Shown in pieces: positions 1 to 9,629 of a DNA stretch of 64,000 nucleotides. Numbering within the stretch: position 1 is the first letter of the stretch; the number at the start of each line of letters is the position of its first letter. The notes below the pieces were generated by a model. That model saw only the letters and a list, made by a program, of their open reading frames with translations. It was not told the origin of the DNA and did not search any database. The position numbers and the translations under genes are program-made. The stretch comes from JABAAI01 sp965261955. Lineage in GTDB: Bacteria; Spirochaetota; Leptospiria; Leptospirales; Leptonemataceae. The stretch covers positions 124,001 to 188,000 of the forward strand of contig CBDHEM010000069.1 in the NCBI GenBank assembly GCA_965261955.1, written 5' to 3'.

Positions 1-676
1 CTTTTTTTTGACCGTATTTTTCTAAATAATGGAGGATGCCGCCCTTCAATTGATACGCATCAAATCCTCGACTCTTTAAGAAAGGTACCGCCTTTTCACA
101 ACGAACACCCCCCGTACAAAAAGTGACAATTTTCTTTTTTTTGGGCAACTCATCTTGTGTATGCTTTCTAAGATCTAAACTATCCTCAATTAACTGAGTA
201 TAACGACTAGGCAATTGACTAAATTCATTTAGAGGAAGATGTAAAGCCCCTTGAAAACTTCCGATTGCATATTCATAATCATTTCTCATATCAACTAAAA
301 GTATATCATCTCTTTCCAACCAATTTTGAAATTCTTCCGGTGTAAGATGGCTGCTACCTAAGTTGATTTCTTTTGTTTTCGGAAAGCGACTACAAACAAG
401 CTCTTCTTTTATTTTCAGTTTGAGTTTACGATAGGCCGGTTTTTGTAAGAGACAGCGTCTTAAAAAAGAAGGCTCAAGCTTTGTATGTACGGCTATTTTT
501 TTTTCTAAAAAACTATCGAGTTTTTCTTTTTCTCCTGTTAAGGCTATATTCATACCTTCCGGAGCAACTAGTATCGTACCCTTTAAATCAAGATCTAGGG
601 CAAAATGATAAAAATCTTTCCCAAAAGAAGTGGGATCAGACACAAAAATAAAACTATAAAAATTTATCAGCTCCAT
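1..676 (-). CDS. trhO: tRNA uridine-34 hydroxylase TrhO, 3' end missing
   Basis: Partial gene running off the left edge; about 225 codons are visible from the ATG at 676. TrhO (YceA family) hydroxylates uridine 34 of tRNA to 5-hydroxyuridine in the cytoplasm. The visible protein has the N-terminal acylphosphatase-like part (residues 1-100, with the stretch GTILVAPEGMNIAL) followed by a rhodanese domain containing VDMRNDYEYAIGSFQGA and the active-site loop FCTGGVRCEKA, whose second Cys belongs to the conserved CTGGIRCEK signature. No strong ribosome site precedes the ATG. It is divergent from gcvT with a 275-bp intergenic gap. Family assignment is firm; the C-terminal zinc-like tail cannot be seen. 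Confidence 0.9.
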   Translation of the reverse strand, partial: MELINFYSFIFVSDPTSFGKDFYHFALDLDLKGTILVAPEGMNIALTGEKEKLDSFLEKKIAVHTKLEPSFLRRCLLQKPAYRKLKLKIKEELVCSRFPKTKEINLGSSHLTPEEFQNWLERDDILLVDMRNDYEYAIGSFQGALHLPLNEFSQLPSRYTQLIEDSLDLRKHTQDELPKKKKIVTFCTGGVRCEKAVPFLKSRGFDAYQLKGGILHYLEKYGQKK

Positions 677-679
677 TCA

Positions 680-951
680 TTTCAGTACCAAATAAAAAAA
701 TCATACTGACTGGTCACCCACCAGATGGCAATACATAAAAAATACACTACTCCATACGGGCATACCTCCTACTTGTTAGGAAAAGTTATCATGTTTTCTA
801 TCCCAGGCATTGTTTCATGTGTTTTCACATATCATTTCTTACTAGAGTTGACACAAAGACAGCTTTCTACATTCCTACTAAATTGACCGCAAGCTATCAA
901 TTGAATAATCAATAGAGATTTTTTAGAGATTTTTTCCGTTAAAAAGATTTT
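680..951. promoter_or_regulatory. Divergent intergenic region trhO/gcvT with candidate gcvT promoter
   Basis: This 270-bp gap separates the divergent trhO and gcvT starts. A candidate sigma70-type promoter for gcvT is TTGACC at 883-888 and TAATCA at 906-911 with 17-bp spacing. A second TTGACA at 848-853 has no good partner. I looked for a glycine riboswitch, which often precedes gcvT, and could not recognise one. Promoter call is by eye and weak. Confidence 0.3.
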
Positions 952-2070
952 ATGAAAAAAACATCTCTCCACAAAAAACACCTAGAGCAAAAAGCCCGTA
1001 TGGTCCCCTTTGCTGGTTGGGAAATGCCAATCCAATACAGCTCCATTATAAAAGAACACAATAGCGTACGAAAGCAAGCTGGGCTTTTTGATATCTCACA
1101 TATGGGCAAAATAGTTCTGAAGGGGGCACACTCCTTGCCATTACTCCAACACCTCACTTGTAACAATGTAGAAAAAATAAATGTAGGCCAAGCACAATAC
1201 AATATTGTGCTAAACAATGAAGGAGGTGTTGTTGATGATATTCTAATCTATAGAACAGAAGAAACTTCCTTTTTTGTGGTGTCCAATGCTGCCAATCACG
1301 ATGCTGTCTATTCCCACTTACAAAATTCATGTGAAAGCATGGAACTTTCCATAGAAATATCAGATGAAACAACACAATGGCAGCAAATCGCTATACAAGG
1401 ACCACAGGCACAAAACATACTGAGTGATATAATACAAGAAGACCTTAGCCATGTGGCTTATTTTTATTTTACAGACCTTCACAAGCACAATCACCCCTTT
1501 AGAATCAGTCGCACAGGATATACTGGAGAAGATGGATTTGAGGTGTATGCAAAAGCCACCAGCATACTCTGGCTATGGGATAGGCTTATGGAGAAAGCAA
1601 AGAAAGAAGAGCTTCTTCCTGTGGGTCTAGGAGCACGAGATATTTTGCGATTAGAATCCCTTTATCCTCTATATGGCAACGAACTCAAAGAAAAGTGGAC
1701 ACCAATAGAAAGTGGGTTAGCTTGGTGTGTCAAAACGCAAAACCCACCCTATCTTGGGTACGAAAAAATTATGGAACATAAAGTAAATGGTGCACCGGGA
1801 AAGGTTATGGGATTTAGTTTAGAAGAGGATGGCTTAGCTCGTAATGGTTGCAATGTTTGGAATGAAGATGGAGGAAAAAACATAGGGCAGGTACTTTCGG
1901 CCGCCTACTCTCCTGTACGTAAAAAAGGGATAGGGACCGTATATCTTCCTAACGCATATAAAGAAAACAGCAAAGTGCAAATCGAAATCCGTAACAAAAA
2001 GCAGTTAGCCTCTCTACAAAATGAAGCATTTATCCAAAGGAAAGCAGGAAGGATGCAGAAAACAACTTAA
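952..2070 (+). CDS. gcvT: Aminomethyltransferase (glycine cleavage T protein)
   Basis: 372-aa protein, normal length for GcvT. It transfers the aminomethyl carbon from the H protein lipoyl arm to tetrahydrofolate, releasing ammonia, in the cytoplasmic glycine cleavage system. Visible hallmarks are the N-terminal HKKHLEQKARMVPFAGWEMP segment, DISHMGK near residue 47, RTGYTGEDGFEVY near 187, GLGARDILRLE near 225 and the C-terminal GxVLSAAYSP segment of the barrel domain. The start ATG follows an A/T-rich leader. The other cleavage genes (gcvH, gcvP) are not downstream: the next gene is convergent and overlaps the gcvT stop by 4 bp, so gcvH/P must lie elsewhere. Confidence 0.96.
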   Translation: MKKTSLHKKHLEQKARMVPFAGWEMPIQYSSIIKEHNSVRKQAGLFDISHMGKIVLKGAHSLPLLQHLTCNNVEKINVGQAQYNIVLNNEGGVVDDILIYRTEETSFFVVSNAANHDAVYSHLQNSCESMELSIEISDETTQWQQIAIQGPQAQNILSDIIQEDLSHVAYFYFTDLHKHNHPFRISRTGYTGEDGFEVYAKATSILWLWDRLMEKAKKEELLPVGLGARDILRLESLYPLYGNELKEKWTPIESGLAWCVKTQNPPYLGYEKIMEHKVNGAPGKVMGFSLEEDGLARNGCNVWNEDGGKNIGQVLSAAYSPVRKKGIGTVYLPNAYKENSKVQIEIRNKKQLASLQNEAFIQRKAGRMQKTT

Positions 2071-2693
2071 ATAAATTTATATTCGGGGAACTCCGAAAAA
2101 AAAGAAGCCTTATATATAACTCGAAAATGGCTCCCATAGCTTTTTATAAAATCATTCGTCGCTTCTATTCTTGGAAAGTACCTAAACCCGATAAACCTTT
2201 CAAAATCACAAAATAGTGTTTCATCTACCTTATTTGTTTCTATACATAATTTTTTTAAGAGTAACCAATTTCGACGAAAACGTATTTCATCAGTTACATG
2301 ATAAACTTCTTTATCTTGTAATTGTAAAAGCTTTAACAAAGGAGCCCCTGATCTCGAATAGGGAAGTAAGTTCACCCTAAGAAAAGCATTTGTAAGCCCT
2401 ATATTTTCACAAATGGGTACTTGTTTTTTTTGATTATCAGCCTCATCAACTTGAGTTTTCTGTTGAGCTTCTATCTTTATTTCCGCTTCCAAAGCCTCAT
2501 CTACAATATGAAGGAGATCTTGAATATGTAGCTTTTCTTTGCCTTTATTCCCAAATTCTCCTAACCAAAGCCACCAATAGATATCTCGTACTTTTAAGTT
2601 ATCATAGGATACAAGGAAATTAGATGCAACTTTATCATGAGTCTCGATTTGTGTGTGTGTGTGAAAAGTATTGGATGGAAGATAATCTGTCAT
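2067..2693 (-). CDS. Unknown protein translationally coupled to der
   Basis: 208-aa soluble-looking protein with no recognised domain, no signal peptide and no membrane segment. Its ATG overlaps the der stop (ATGA, 2690-2693), so it is almost certainly translated by coupling from the der message. Aromatic-rich patches (RDIYWWLWLGEFGNKGKE; FERFIGFRYFP) and a charged, Lys/Glu/Gln-rich middle suggest an intracellular adaptor or enzyme accessory protein, but no function is claimed. Near the N-terminus a run of six GT dinucleotides (2651-2662) encodes alternating Thr-His; slippage there would frameshift the gene. The 3' end overlaps the convergent gcvT stop. Confidence 0.75.
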   Translation of the reverse strand: MTDYLPSNTFHTHTQIETHDKVASNFLVSYDNLKVRDIYWWLWLGEFGNKGKEKLHIQDLLHIVDEALEAEIKIEAQQKTQVDEADNQKKQVPICENIGLTNAFLRVNLLPYSRSGAPLLKLLQLQDKEVYHVTDEIRFRRNWLLLKKLCIETNKVDETLFCDFERFIGFRYFPRIEATNDFIKSYGSHFRVIYKASFFSEFPEYKFI

Positions 2694-4078
2694 GATCTCT
2701 GCCTTACATAAAGAGGGAGTGGAATACCATGGAAATCATATTTTTCACGTATACAATTTTCGAAATAAGAATACAAACTCGATGTAAACAATTGCGGATT
2801 GTTTACAAAAAAAACAAAACTAGGTGGCGATGTCGCGACTTGAGCAGCATACAGCACTTTCAAATTTGCAGCATTTCTCGGTAAACCTCTCGACCACTGA
2901 TTCACACAAGTATTGAGTTCTGCTGTAGGGATATGCATATTCATATTTGTGTGCAACTGAAGAGCCATTTCAAAAATTTTTCCTATCCCATGAGAAGTCA
3001 TCGCAGAAGAAAAAAGTAAAGGTAAATGGCGAGAATATGGGAAAAGATATTCCAATCTACTCTTGAAATTTTTTAAAACAACTTGAGGATCGGCATCTTT
3101 TTTTAAAAGATCCCACTTGGAAACAAGAAGAAAAGAAGGACGCTTGTGTTTTTGAATGGTAGAATAGATTCGTTTATCAAAATCGGTTAGTCCACTCACC
3201 CCATCAATGAGTTGAACAACGACATCAGCATCTTTTATAGCTCGTACAGAACGACTAAAACTATAAAAAGCCACACGATGACTACTTCCCACAAGCCTTT
3301 TATATCTTTGCATACCCGCTGTATCTACAATACGAAAGTGATTTGTTTTATAAGAAAATAAACTATCAACGGTATCACGAGTCGTTCCGGGTATCTCTGA
3401 GACAAGGGAACGTTCCTCTTCTATCATACAATTAAATAGAGACGATTTACCTGCATTGGCACGGCCAACAATAGCTAAACGTATCTCATTTTTCTGTTCG
3501 TCTACTTTCCCATCATCTTTTTTCTGGAAAGCACGGCCAGTTTTTGGGAGAATAGACTGAGAAAGTTTTTCCACTACACGGTCTAAGAGAAGATTGAGAT
3601 TTCGACGACCACGAGCCGAAACAGCCAGCAGGGGCTGTAAATTGACTTCATAAAAAGGGAGAAGAATCGCATCTTCTCCCTTTTCATCATCTACTTTATT
3701 TACAATAAATAAAATAGGAATCTTATGAGATGTTTTACGAATCAATGGTATAAAATCTAAATCAAATGGATAAGGAAGCGGAGCCTCTAGAATAAAAAGT
3801 ATTAGATTTGCATGACTCAAATGTTGCTTTGCCTGTTCTACCGCTTTGCTTCCCAATTCGTCTATATCTTTCACATCCAAACCGGGAGTATCTTGTAATA
3901 GAAAAGAACAACCTTTATGTTTCAATTGGACGTCCAGTACATCCCTAGTTAATCCGGGAGTATCATCGGTGATAGCTAATCTCTTACGAGAAAGAGCATT
4001 TAAAAGACTTGATTTCCCAACGTTACGGCGTCCCACTAAAGCGACACGAGGAAGATCATGAAAAGAAAGTAAAGCCAT
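2690..4078 (-). CDS. der: Ribosome assembly GTPase Der (EngA)
   Basis: 462-aa protein with the diagnostic tandem pair of GTPase domains. Domain 1 has P-loop GRRNVGKSS (from residue 16), DTPGL and NKVD; domain 2 has GRANAGKSS (about residue 205), DTAGM and SKWD. A C-terminal KH-like domain follows (from about residue 370). Der binds the large ribosomal subunit and is needed for its maturation. Length is typical. The gene overlaps the downstream unknown gene by 4 bp. A 109-bp gap separates it from gspN upstream, in which I see only A/T-rich sequence. Confidence 0.97.
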   Translation of the reverse strand: MALLSFHDLPRVALVGRRNVGKSSLLNALSRKRLAITDDTPGLTRDVLDVQLKHKGCSFLLQDTPGLDVKDIDELGSKAVEQAKQHLSHANLILFILEAPLPYPFDLDFIPLIRKTSHKIPILFIVNKVDDEKGEDAILLPFYEVNLQPLLAVSARGRRNLNLLLDRVVEKLSQSILPKTGRAFQKKDDGKVDEQKNEIRLAIVGRANAGKSSLFNCMIEEERSLVSEIPGTTRDTVDSLFSYKTNHFRIVDTAGMQRYKRLVGSSHRVAFYSFSRSVRAIKDADVVVQLIDGVSGLTDFDKRIYSTIQKHKRPSFLLVSKWDLLKKDADPQVVLKNFKSRLEYLFPYSRHLPLLFSSAMTSHGIGKIFEMALQLHTNMNMHIPTAELNTCVNQWSRGLPRNAANLKVLYAAQVATSPPSFVFFVNNPQLFTSSLYSYFENCIREKYDFHGIPLPLYVRQRS

Positions 4079-4187
4079 CTATAAAAATATACGAAAAAAT
4101 ATACAGGAACAGAAAAGAATATCAAAAATAAAATGACTTATGATAGAGATACTCACTTACGCCTCGCTTCCATACTCTGATTTGAAC

Positions 4188-5219
4188 TCAAAACTTACTC
4201 TCATTTTTGTCAACCGGCAACGCTTCTGTTTTGGGTAACACTTTTTCGGAAACACCTTCTTCTTGATTTTTTTCTGGTATGGGAAAAGACGGCTCTCCAG
4301 CAATTTTTTCAAAGTCAGGGCTACTCAAAAGACCACTCATTTTCATACATAACTCTCCTCCGACATCCCCGCCAGCTAAAATATAAGCTCCCATTAGATT
4401 GGGTTCTTTTTCTTCTAAATCTTTAGCCGGAGTCAAACAAAGCTTACCACTCACTCGACTACTTTGTAAATTCTCTTGTAGCTGTACAAAGCCTGTGAGG
4501 ACTAGAGTGAAATAATTACTCACTAGTTGTGAACCATCAAAAGTCATCTTCGCTTGATCAAAGAACGTTTTGACTTCTAGCTTTTTAATGTGTAAACCCG
4601 ATAAATCTATTCCAAAATTATCTAGAGCTGGTAAGGCTAAATTGACTAATTTGACTCCAGAAGCTTGGATTTGTAAGCTCCCTTCCCAGTCTATAGCTCT
4701 TTTCTTTATATTTTCTATATCAAGAATTAGTATAACATTTTCACCAGATAATGAGAAACTTTTTGTGCCATAATAAACTTTTGCCATCTCAATAGTACCG
4801 TCGATGCTACTGCTTCCAGCTAAACTCAACAAAGGAATATTAATTTTTATCTGTCTTGTTTCCAAACCAGCTTCATCTCCAAAACTGTAGTTTACATTAT
4901 TTATAAGGCTATATGTAAAAAAACTCAAATCAACTTGCGAAAAATTAAGAGAATGACTCTTCGCAAAAGAGAAAAAATAATAACGCAATATTGCTTGATA
5001 AGGGAAAAAAAGGAAACTGAATAACACAAAGCCAGCCAGAAATGTACCACCCACTTGCCATCTTTGCTTGGGATTTAATTTGTAACGATCATCATCTATA
5101 TCATCTATGCCATCAAAACCATCTTCTGCTGAAATGGACGGTGCCTGATTTTTTTCTGTAATCTTCTCGACTGGTATAGAAGAATACTTTTGCTTCTCTT
5201 CTGTATACTCCGTTCTCAT
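4188..5219 (-). CDS. gspN: Type II secretion protein GspN
   Basis: 343-aa protein, last gene of the gsp block. An acidic cytoplasmic N-terminus (residues 1-55, with several Asp pairs) is followed by one membrane segment (about 60-80, GTFLAGFVLFSFLFFPYQ) and a long periplasmic beta-rich region with LSGxHIKKLEV-type repeats, then a Pro/Glu-rich tail. This topology fits the GspN family that accompanies gspL and gspM in Leptospira and delta-proteobacterial type II systems. The role of GspN in the inner-membrane platform is not well defined. It follows gspM with a 29-bp gap. Placement between gspM and the der operon supports the call more than any single motif. Confidence 0.75.
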   Translation of the reverse strand: MRTEYTEEKQKYSSIPVEKITEKNQAPSISAEDGFDGIDDIDDDRYKLNPKQRWQVGGTFLAGFVLFSFLFFPYQAILRYYFFSFAKSHSLNFSQVDLSFFTYSLINNVNYSFGDEAGLETRQIKINIPLLSLAGSSSIDGTIEMAKVYYGTKSFSLSGENVILILDIENIKKRAIDWEGSLQIQASGVKLVNLALPALDNFGIDLSGLHIKKLEVKTFFDQAKMTFDGSQLVSNYFTLVLTGFVQLQENLQSSRVSGKLCLTPAKDLEEKEPNLMGAYILAGGDVGGELCMKMSGLLSSPDFEKIAGEPSFPIPEKNQEEGVSEKVLPKTEALPVDKNESKF

Positions 5220-5248
5220 TTTTTTTCTTCCACAAATAAAGCCATAAT

Positions 5249-5758
5249 CTATGGATCCTTTATCTTTCCCTCAAGGCTCACGGTTAAATTCACATCATAA
5301 AAATCTTTTTTTCCCACTGTTGTACGAAGCAAAAGAGAAGATATGGACAGGGGTGAATTTGATTGGTATTCCACATCATAAATAAAACTCAAAAGGTTAG
5401 GCATGGAAACAGATTGTAGCCGTATGGCTAATTGAAAGCTTTTCTTCTTCTTCTTTTTTTGCTCGTTAATACTAATGGGACGCAGATCATATTTTTTCAA
5501 AATTTCATTGATTTGAGAAAAAATTTTATTTCTATCTGGTAATTCCTTTTCTGGGGCAAGGCCTATAATCTTTTCTCTTAGCCGACCCAATTTTACCAAT
5601 ATCAAACCACTTTCTTTCGCCTCGGCTGCTAAATTTTGGCGTAAATTATACACATACAAAAATCCCAGAAAAAAGAGAAAAAGTAAAAATCCTCCAGTTG
5701 TATAAAGGATCAGAAGCCTTTCTCTCGTATCTAATTTTTGAATAAAAGATAATTTCAT
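5249..5758 (-). CDS. gspM: Type II secretion inner-membrane protein GspM
   Basis: 169-aa bitopic protein. A short cytoplasmic N-terminus with the Asp-Thr-Arg-Glu-Arg segment typical of GspM/PilO-like proteins precedes one membrane span (about residues 17-37), a coiled-coil stretch (38-85) and a small periplasmic ferredoxin-like domain containing a Lys run at about 101-106 (KKKKKK). GspM partners GspL in the inner-membrane assembly platform. It lies 39 bp downstream of gspL and 29 bp upstream of gspN, in the expected order L-M-N. Confidence 0.8.
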   Translation of the reverse strand: MKLSFIQKLDTRERLLILYTTGGFLLFLFFLGFLYVYNLRQNLAAEAKESGLILVKLGRLREKIIGLAPEKELPDRNKIFSQINEILKKYDLRPISINEQKKKKKKSFQLAIRLQSVSMPNLLSFIYDVEYQSNSPLSISSLLLRTTVGKKDFYDVNLTVSLEGKIKDP

Positions 5759-5797
5759 TTTTCAATATATATTTTTTCTTTTTTATGAAAACTTATA

Positions 5798-7540
5798 TTA
5801 TAAACAACCGGTTTCTCTGGTTGCTAAAGAAGAGCTTGGTTTTTTCTGTAAGCTTTCCAAGCGATAGGTCACCTTAGCCCTTTGGTTCGGTAGTATTTTT
5901 CGCTGCTTTACTTCCACAATGGTAAAAATACGACTCTTGCTCAATTCTTCTTGAAGATTCGAGGATTGACCCACATTGGAAAGCTCGACTTCAAGGTGTA
6001 TTGCTTTACCATCATAATCTAACTTTTGAAAGACAACATCCATTTTTTCTGGGGGGGGTATATGCTGGTTTATTTCTTGAATGAGATCTAACACACGTTT
6101 TTGGGAGGCTTGAAAACCACGAAAACGCCTACGACAAATTTCTTGCGTTTGAATGAGTATTTGACTTGGGGCTGCATCTGAAGCTAATATGCCCGGTATA
6201 TTTTTACTGAGAACTTCTATTTCTTCTATGTAACGCTTACTACGATTGTAATCTTGAAAAATGCCTATAGCAAAAGAAAGAGAAAATATCAACAAAGAAG
6301 CCATTGCAAAAAAAAGAGGCATCTTGAACAAGCCCAAATGGATTTGCCCACCTTTGAGAGTACTACCAAATGGGGTATCAATAAAGTCATCTCTGGCTTC
6401 TCTTGATAATTTGTATAATTCTCTGGCTCCAATGGCAGTCACCCATATTTCAGGTGGCTCGTTATTTTCCAAAGCAAGAGGATATCTTTCTACATTTTTT
6501 TGAAGTTTCTCTCCTATAAGGGTGGACAAACCTTGTGTTAGCGACACCCCCCCACTTACATAATAACAATCTGGAGATACGCACCGTAAAGCTAATAAGG
6601 ATCTATCCACTTCTATACAAATCTCATATAGCCAATCTCTACACTTAGATAGAACGTCATCATAAGCTACTTTACTTATAGAATTTTTATTATAAAACTC
6701 AAGAGAGCGGGGACGTACATCTAATAAATTCATATCCCACTGTAATCGTTTTTCTTCAGCGAGATGTATTTCTATTCCCAGATAAGAAGCAATCACTTCA
6801 TCAAGGTCATTTCCTCCATATGGCAAGGAACGGGTGAAGGCTAGTTTCCCGTCATATACCACATTAAATATAGTGTGAGTAGCCCCAATATCTAGTTGGC
6901 CTATGCTTTTTTTCTCATAAAACTCCAATCCAAAAACGCGTAAAAAACAAGCTACCATAGAGGCATCGGGGTAAAGACCTAGGACAACGGCTTGCTCCGC
7001 TACCAAGGGGCGAACAAAGTTTTCTACAAAATCTCGAGATGCACCAAAAGAAATGATGTGCATGTTCTCTTCATCCTCTGCCCAAGTGTGTCCTATAACC
7101 TCTGTCTTCTCTAGGGAGTAGGGAAGGCTCTCTTCCGTTCCAAAAGCAATGGATTCATTGGCTTCTTTAGGCTTCATTAAAGGCAGCATAAAATCACGAA
7201 TATGCAAATTATCGAGTGGCAAGCTTAGAATATAGCTAGTTTCTTCTGGGAAAAAAGATTGGAGAAAGCGAATGGTATTGTATTCGTACTTATTCCAATT
7301 ATAAAACGAAACATCGTTTTTTGTTGCTTTGCCATCTTCAGTCTCTGTCTGAGCTTCCGGCCACTCCGTATCCTCTTCTTCTAATTGCGTATCTCTGAGC
7401 ATCTCTTCTTCTATGCGGGCCACCGGAAGAGCTTCTGTACGAACAATATGCTCTGATATAGGACCAGTTTCGCATAAAAGGCCTTTGATCGTGTGAGTCC
7501 CTTGATCAAAAATGAGAAATTTTTGCTGAAATATAGACAT
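5798..7540 (-). CDS. gspL: Type II secretion assembly-platform protein GspL
   Basis: 580-aa protein. Residues 1-385 form an actin-like (ASKHA/PilM-type) cytoplasmic domain: FDQGTHTIKGLL at the N-terminus, SYILSLPLDNLHIRDF, QLDIGATHTIFNVV near 220 and YYVSGGVSLTQG near 325. A membrane span follows (about 405-425) and then a periplasmic coiled coil and ferredoxin-like domain. GspL couples the GspE ATPase to the pseudopilus machinery. It is longer than the usual ~400 aa, partly because of an acidic insert at residues 40-80. The ATG follows a GAGGATTAG ribosome site and lies 5 bp after the gspK stop, indicating one transcript. Confidence 0.85.
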   Translation of the reverse strand: MSIFQQKFLIFDQGTHTIKGLLCETGPISEHIVRTEALPVARIEEEMLRDTQLEEEDTEWPEAQTETEDGKATKNDVSFYNWNKYEYNTIRFLQSFFPEETSYILSLPLDNLHIRDFMLPLMKPKEANESIAFGTEESLPYSLEKTEVIGHTWAEDEENMHIISFGASRDFVENFVRPLVAEQAVVLGLYPDASMVACFLRVFGLEFYEKKSIGQLDIGATHTIFNVVYDGKLAFTRSLPYGGNDLDEVIASYLGIEIHLAEEKRLQWDMNLLDVRPRSLEFYNKNSISKVAYDDVLSKCRDWLYEICIEVDRSLLALRCVSPDCYYVSGGVSLTQGLSTLIGEKLQKNVERYPLALENNEPPEIWVTAIGARELYKLSREARDDFIDTPFGSTLKGGQIHLGLFKMPLFFAMASLLIFSLSFAIGIFQDYNRSKRYIEEIEVLSKNIPGILASDAAPSQILIQTQEICRRRFRGFQASQKRVLDLIQEINQHIPPPEKMDVVFQKLDYDGKAIHLEVELSNVGQSSNLQEELSKSRIFTIVEVKQRKILPNQRAKVTYRLESLQKKPSSSLATRETGCL

Positions 7541-7545
7541 AAATA

Positions 7546-8697
7546 CTAATCCTCAGAATAATATATAAAACGCTTCGCCTGTTTATCCCAAATTCCCCAA
7601 ACACGTCGAACAGCCAAGCTCCTCTCTTCAGTATCGGAAGATATAGCAATAAATCCTATACCAGCCAAACGATAGAAACGACTAGTCGTCTTCAAAAAAC
7701 CAGATACATTGGCACTTCCTAAAAGATAATCTGCTAAAGTTCGAGAGGCAAGAGCTCCTAATCCGGCCGGTATTTGCAATTCAGGTATGCTCTTTACATC
7801 GTTTGTGCCTTTAATATAGCCTCCTTTTTTTGACTTTAGTTTGAAAATAGATAAAATTTCACGACGCCCCATGGTTCCGGATAGACTCAGTAATACATGA
7901 TAACGGGCAGCATTCACATTCACTTTTTCTGTTCCAAGCAGTCCACCCGGTGTTATATAGGCTGTGATGTTGTTGCTTAAAATCCAATCATCTTTCTGAA
8001 GAATTTGTTTCTCTATCGCTGATATACTGGACAGCTTTTCTAAATTCTCTTTGAAATCCACAGGAACTCTATGAGCAAAAATCAAATTACGATCAAATCC
8101 CTTCACCAAGCCCAAACCAGAAAGAGAATAAAAAGGAGCATTTTTGATTTTGTGAGGAGGTCTTAACCCTTCATAATAATGTCCCTCTGCCCCTCCTGTA
8201 CTGATAAAAGTATTTTCATCTATCCAATCAACAATGGCCCCAAGAGTATCCAGCTCTATATCTAGAGCGTCAAAGAGGCGCGAAAAAATCTCATAGTATT
8301 CTTTACTAATTTCATCATTGTTCTTTATCAGAAGATTTATATTGAACTTACCATCCTCCGGCTGAATAGAGTAGCTTACATAGTATTTTATACACTTCCC
8401 ATCTTCATTACAATCTTCGCTTAATAACAATCTTGGTGGATTAGAAAGTAAGCCCAAAGTGAAGAGATATTCTTCTGGCAGACTATGCAAAGTGAGTATG
8501 CCAGCCTCTATACCAGCTTGGGCTAGTTCTCGAGCTCGATAACCATCCACAACAGAACGAGTGGAACCATAATAACCAGTAGCCTGAGAGATATAGGTTA
8601 GTGAGGTTGTGGTGATACCAATTCCTAAAAAACTAATCGCCAAAAGTATTCCCGCTCCTTTGCGACTAATCTGTTTTTTTTTTTGAAATACTTTCAT
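7546..8697 (-). CDS. gspK: Type II secretion minor pseudopilin GspK
   Basis: 383-aa protein, the length expected for GspK, the large tip pseudopilin. A Lys/Arg-rich leader ends at RKGAG and is followed by the hydrophobic helix ILLAISFLGIGI and the conserved YRARELAQAGIEAG segment, where the Glu is the position-5-like residue region seen in GspK helices. The body includes DGKFNINLL, matching the GspK/SAM-like domain signature (DxxxKxNLN). It is processed by prepilin peptidase and caps the pseudopilus with GspI and GspJ. It is 87 bp from gspJ and 5 bp from gspL. Confidence 0.9.
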   Translation of the reverse strand: MKVFQKKKQISRKGAGILLAISFLGIGITTTSLTYISQATGYYGSTRSVVDGYRARELAQAGIEAGILTLHSLPEEYLFTLGLLSNPPRLLLSEDCNEDGKCIKYYVSYSIQPEDGKFNINLLIKNNDEISKEYYEIFSRLFDALDIELDTLGAIVDWIDENTFISTGGAEGHYYEGLRPPHKIKNAPFYSLSGLGLVKGFDRNLIFAHRVPVDFKENLEKLSSISAIEKQILQKDDWILSNNITAYITPGGLLGTEKVNVNAARYHVLLSLSGTMGRREILSIFKLKSKKGGYIKGTNDVKSIPELQIPAGLGALASRTLADYLLGSANVSGFLKTTSRFYRLAGIGFIAISSDTEERSLAVRRVWGIWDKQAKRFIYYSED

Positions 8698-8784
8698 ATC
8701 AATTTGATCAGTATAAAATTATCATAAATATTTTACAAAAGTTCTCCTATTATTCGTACACAAAACAATATTTTTCTGAAATGA

Positions 8785-9546
8785 TTATTTGATGTTCATC
8801 CCCGGCAAAGCTAAGCTTTGGAGAGTCTGTTCCTTTTGCTTTATCAGGAACAAAATCTCTATTTGTACCATAATAGGAAGTCTTTGTTTATTACGACTAT
8901 CCCAGCTATCCACCCAATCTTTTGTATTCGTTCTGTAGCGAATTTTAAAAGAGGACACATTTCTCAAAAGCTCATAGTGAGCACCTCCTTTACCAGGCTC
9001 ATCGTCAATCATCTCATCTTCCCTCCGAATTAGCGTATATCCATCTTCTTCGTTCTGTTGTCGTAAATAATAAGATACCTCACGAACAGCCGGAGCGGCA
9101 ATGTCTTCAGCTCCCGGATGAACAGCTGCAAAGGTAAGCCTATCCCTACGGCTCCCTTCCAAACCATCATTTCTACCAACAAACCATATACGCTTTTGGT
9201 TTGCGATATAATAAGCTTGTTCAATACTAGATTTAACGACTTGCATAGCAAAAAATGCACGCCGCCTGGCCTCACGCTCTGGGGAAGTACGGGTAGAAAC
9301 AGTGATAATACCATTCATAACACCAAAAATCACTACAAGCAAAAGGCTCAAAACAAGTATAACAATGGCAAGCTCTGCAAGTGTAAACCCCTCACGAAGA
9401 GAAGAGCAACTGCGTAAACGAACAACGCCTTTGGTATCACTGGCCAAGAGATTTTTCGCTTTCCTCTGAAAAAAGGATACTCTCAGAAAAAGAAAGGCAG
9501 TAAATTTATGCCAAAACATAAAACGCTTGCAAGAAAATTTTACCAT
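8785..9546 (-). CDS. gspJ: Type II secretion minor pseudopilin GspJ
   Basis: 253 aa. The prepilin cleavage site is REGFTLAELAIVILVLSLL at about residue 52, with the conserved Glu at +5 after cleavage and an aliphatic helix. The leader before it is unusually long (51 residues), so a later start is possible, but no Met lies closer than residue 11. The body has the GspJ-like pattern of RxxLTF and RREDEM with later KIRYRTNTKDWVDSWDS. It forms the GspI-J-K tip complex. The position between gspI and gspK is canonical. Confidence 0.85.
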   Translation of the reverse strand: MVKFSCKRFMFWHKFTAFLFLRVSFFQRKAKNLLASDTKGVVRLRSCSSLREGFTLAELAIVILVLSLLLVVIFGVMNGIITVSTRTSPEREARRRAFFAMQVVKSSIEQAYYIANQKRIWFVGRNDGLEGSRRDRLTFAAVHPGAEDIAAPAVREVSYYLRQQNEEDGYTLIRREDEMIDDEPGKGGAHYELLRNVSSFKIRYRTNTKDWVDSWDSRNKQRLPIMVQIEILFLIKQKEQTLQSLALPGMNIK

Positions 9547-9629
9547 AAACTCACTCTATTCATAGCAGATCGTTATTTCTATAATGAGTACTTTTACTTC
9601 CATTTATAATTTGTCTTTTATAATTTATC

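Noticed and set aside
680..951. Glycine riboswitch upstream of gcvT
   Set aside because: No tandem aptamer-like conserved core could be recognised by eye.
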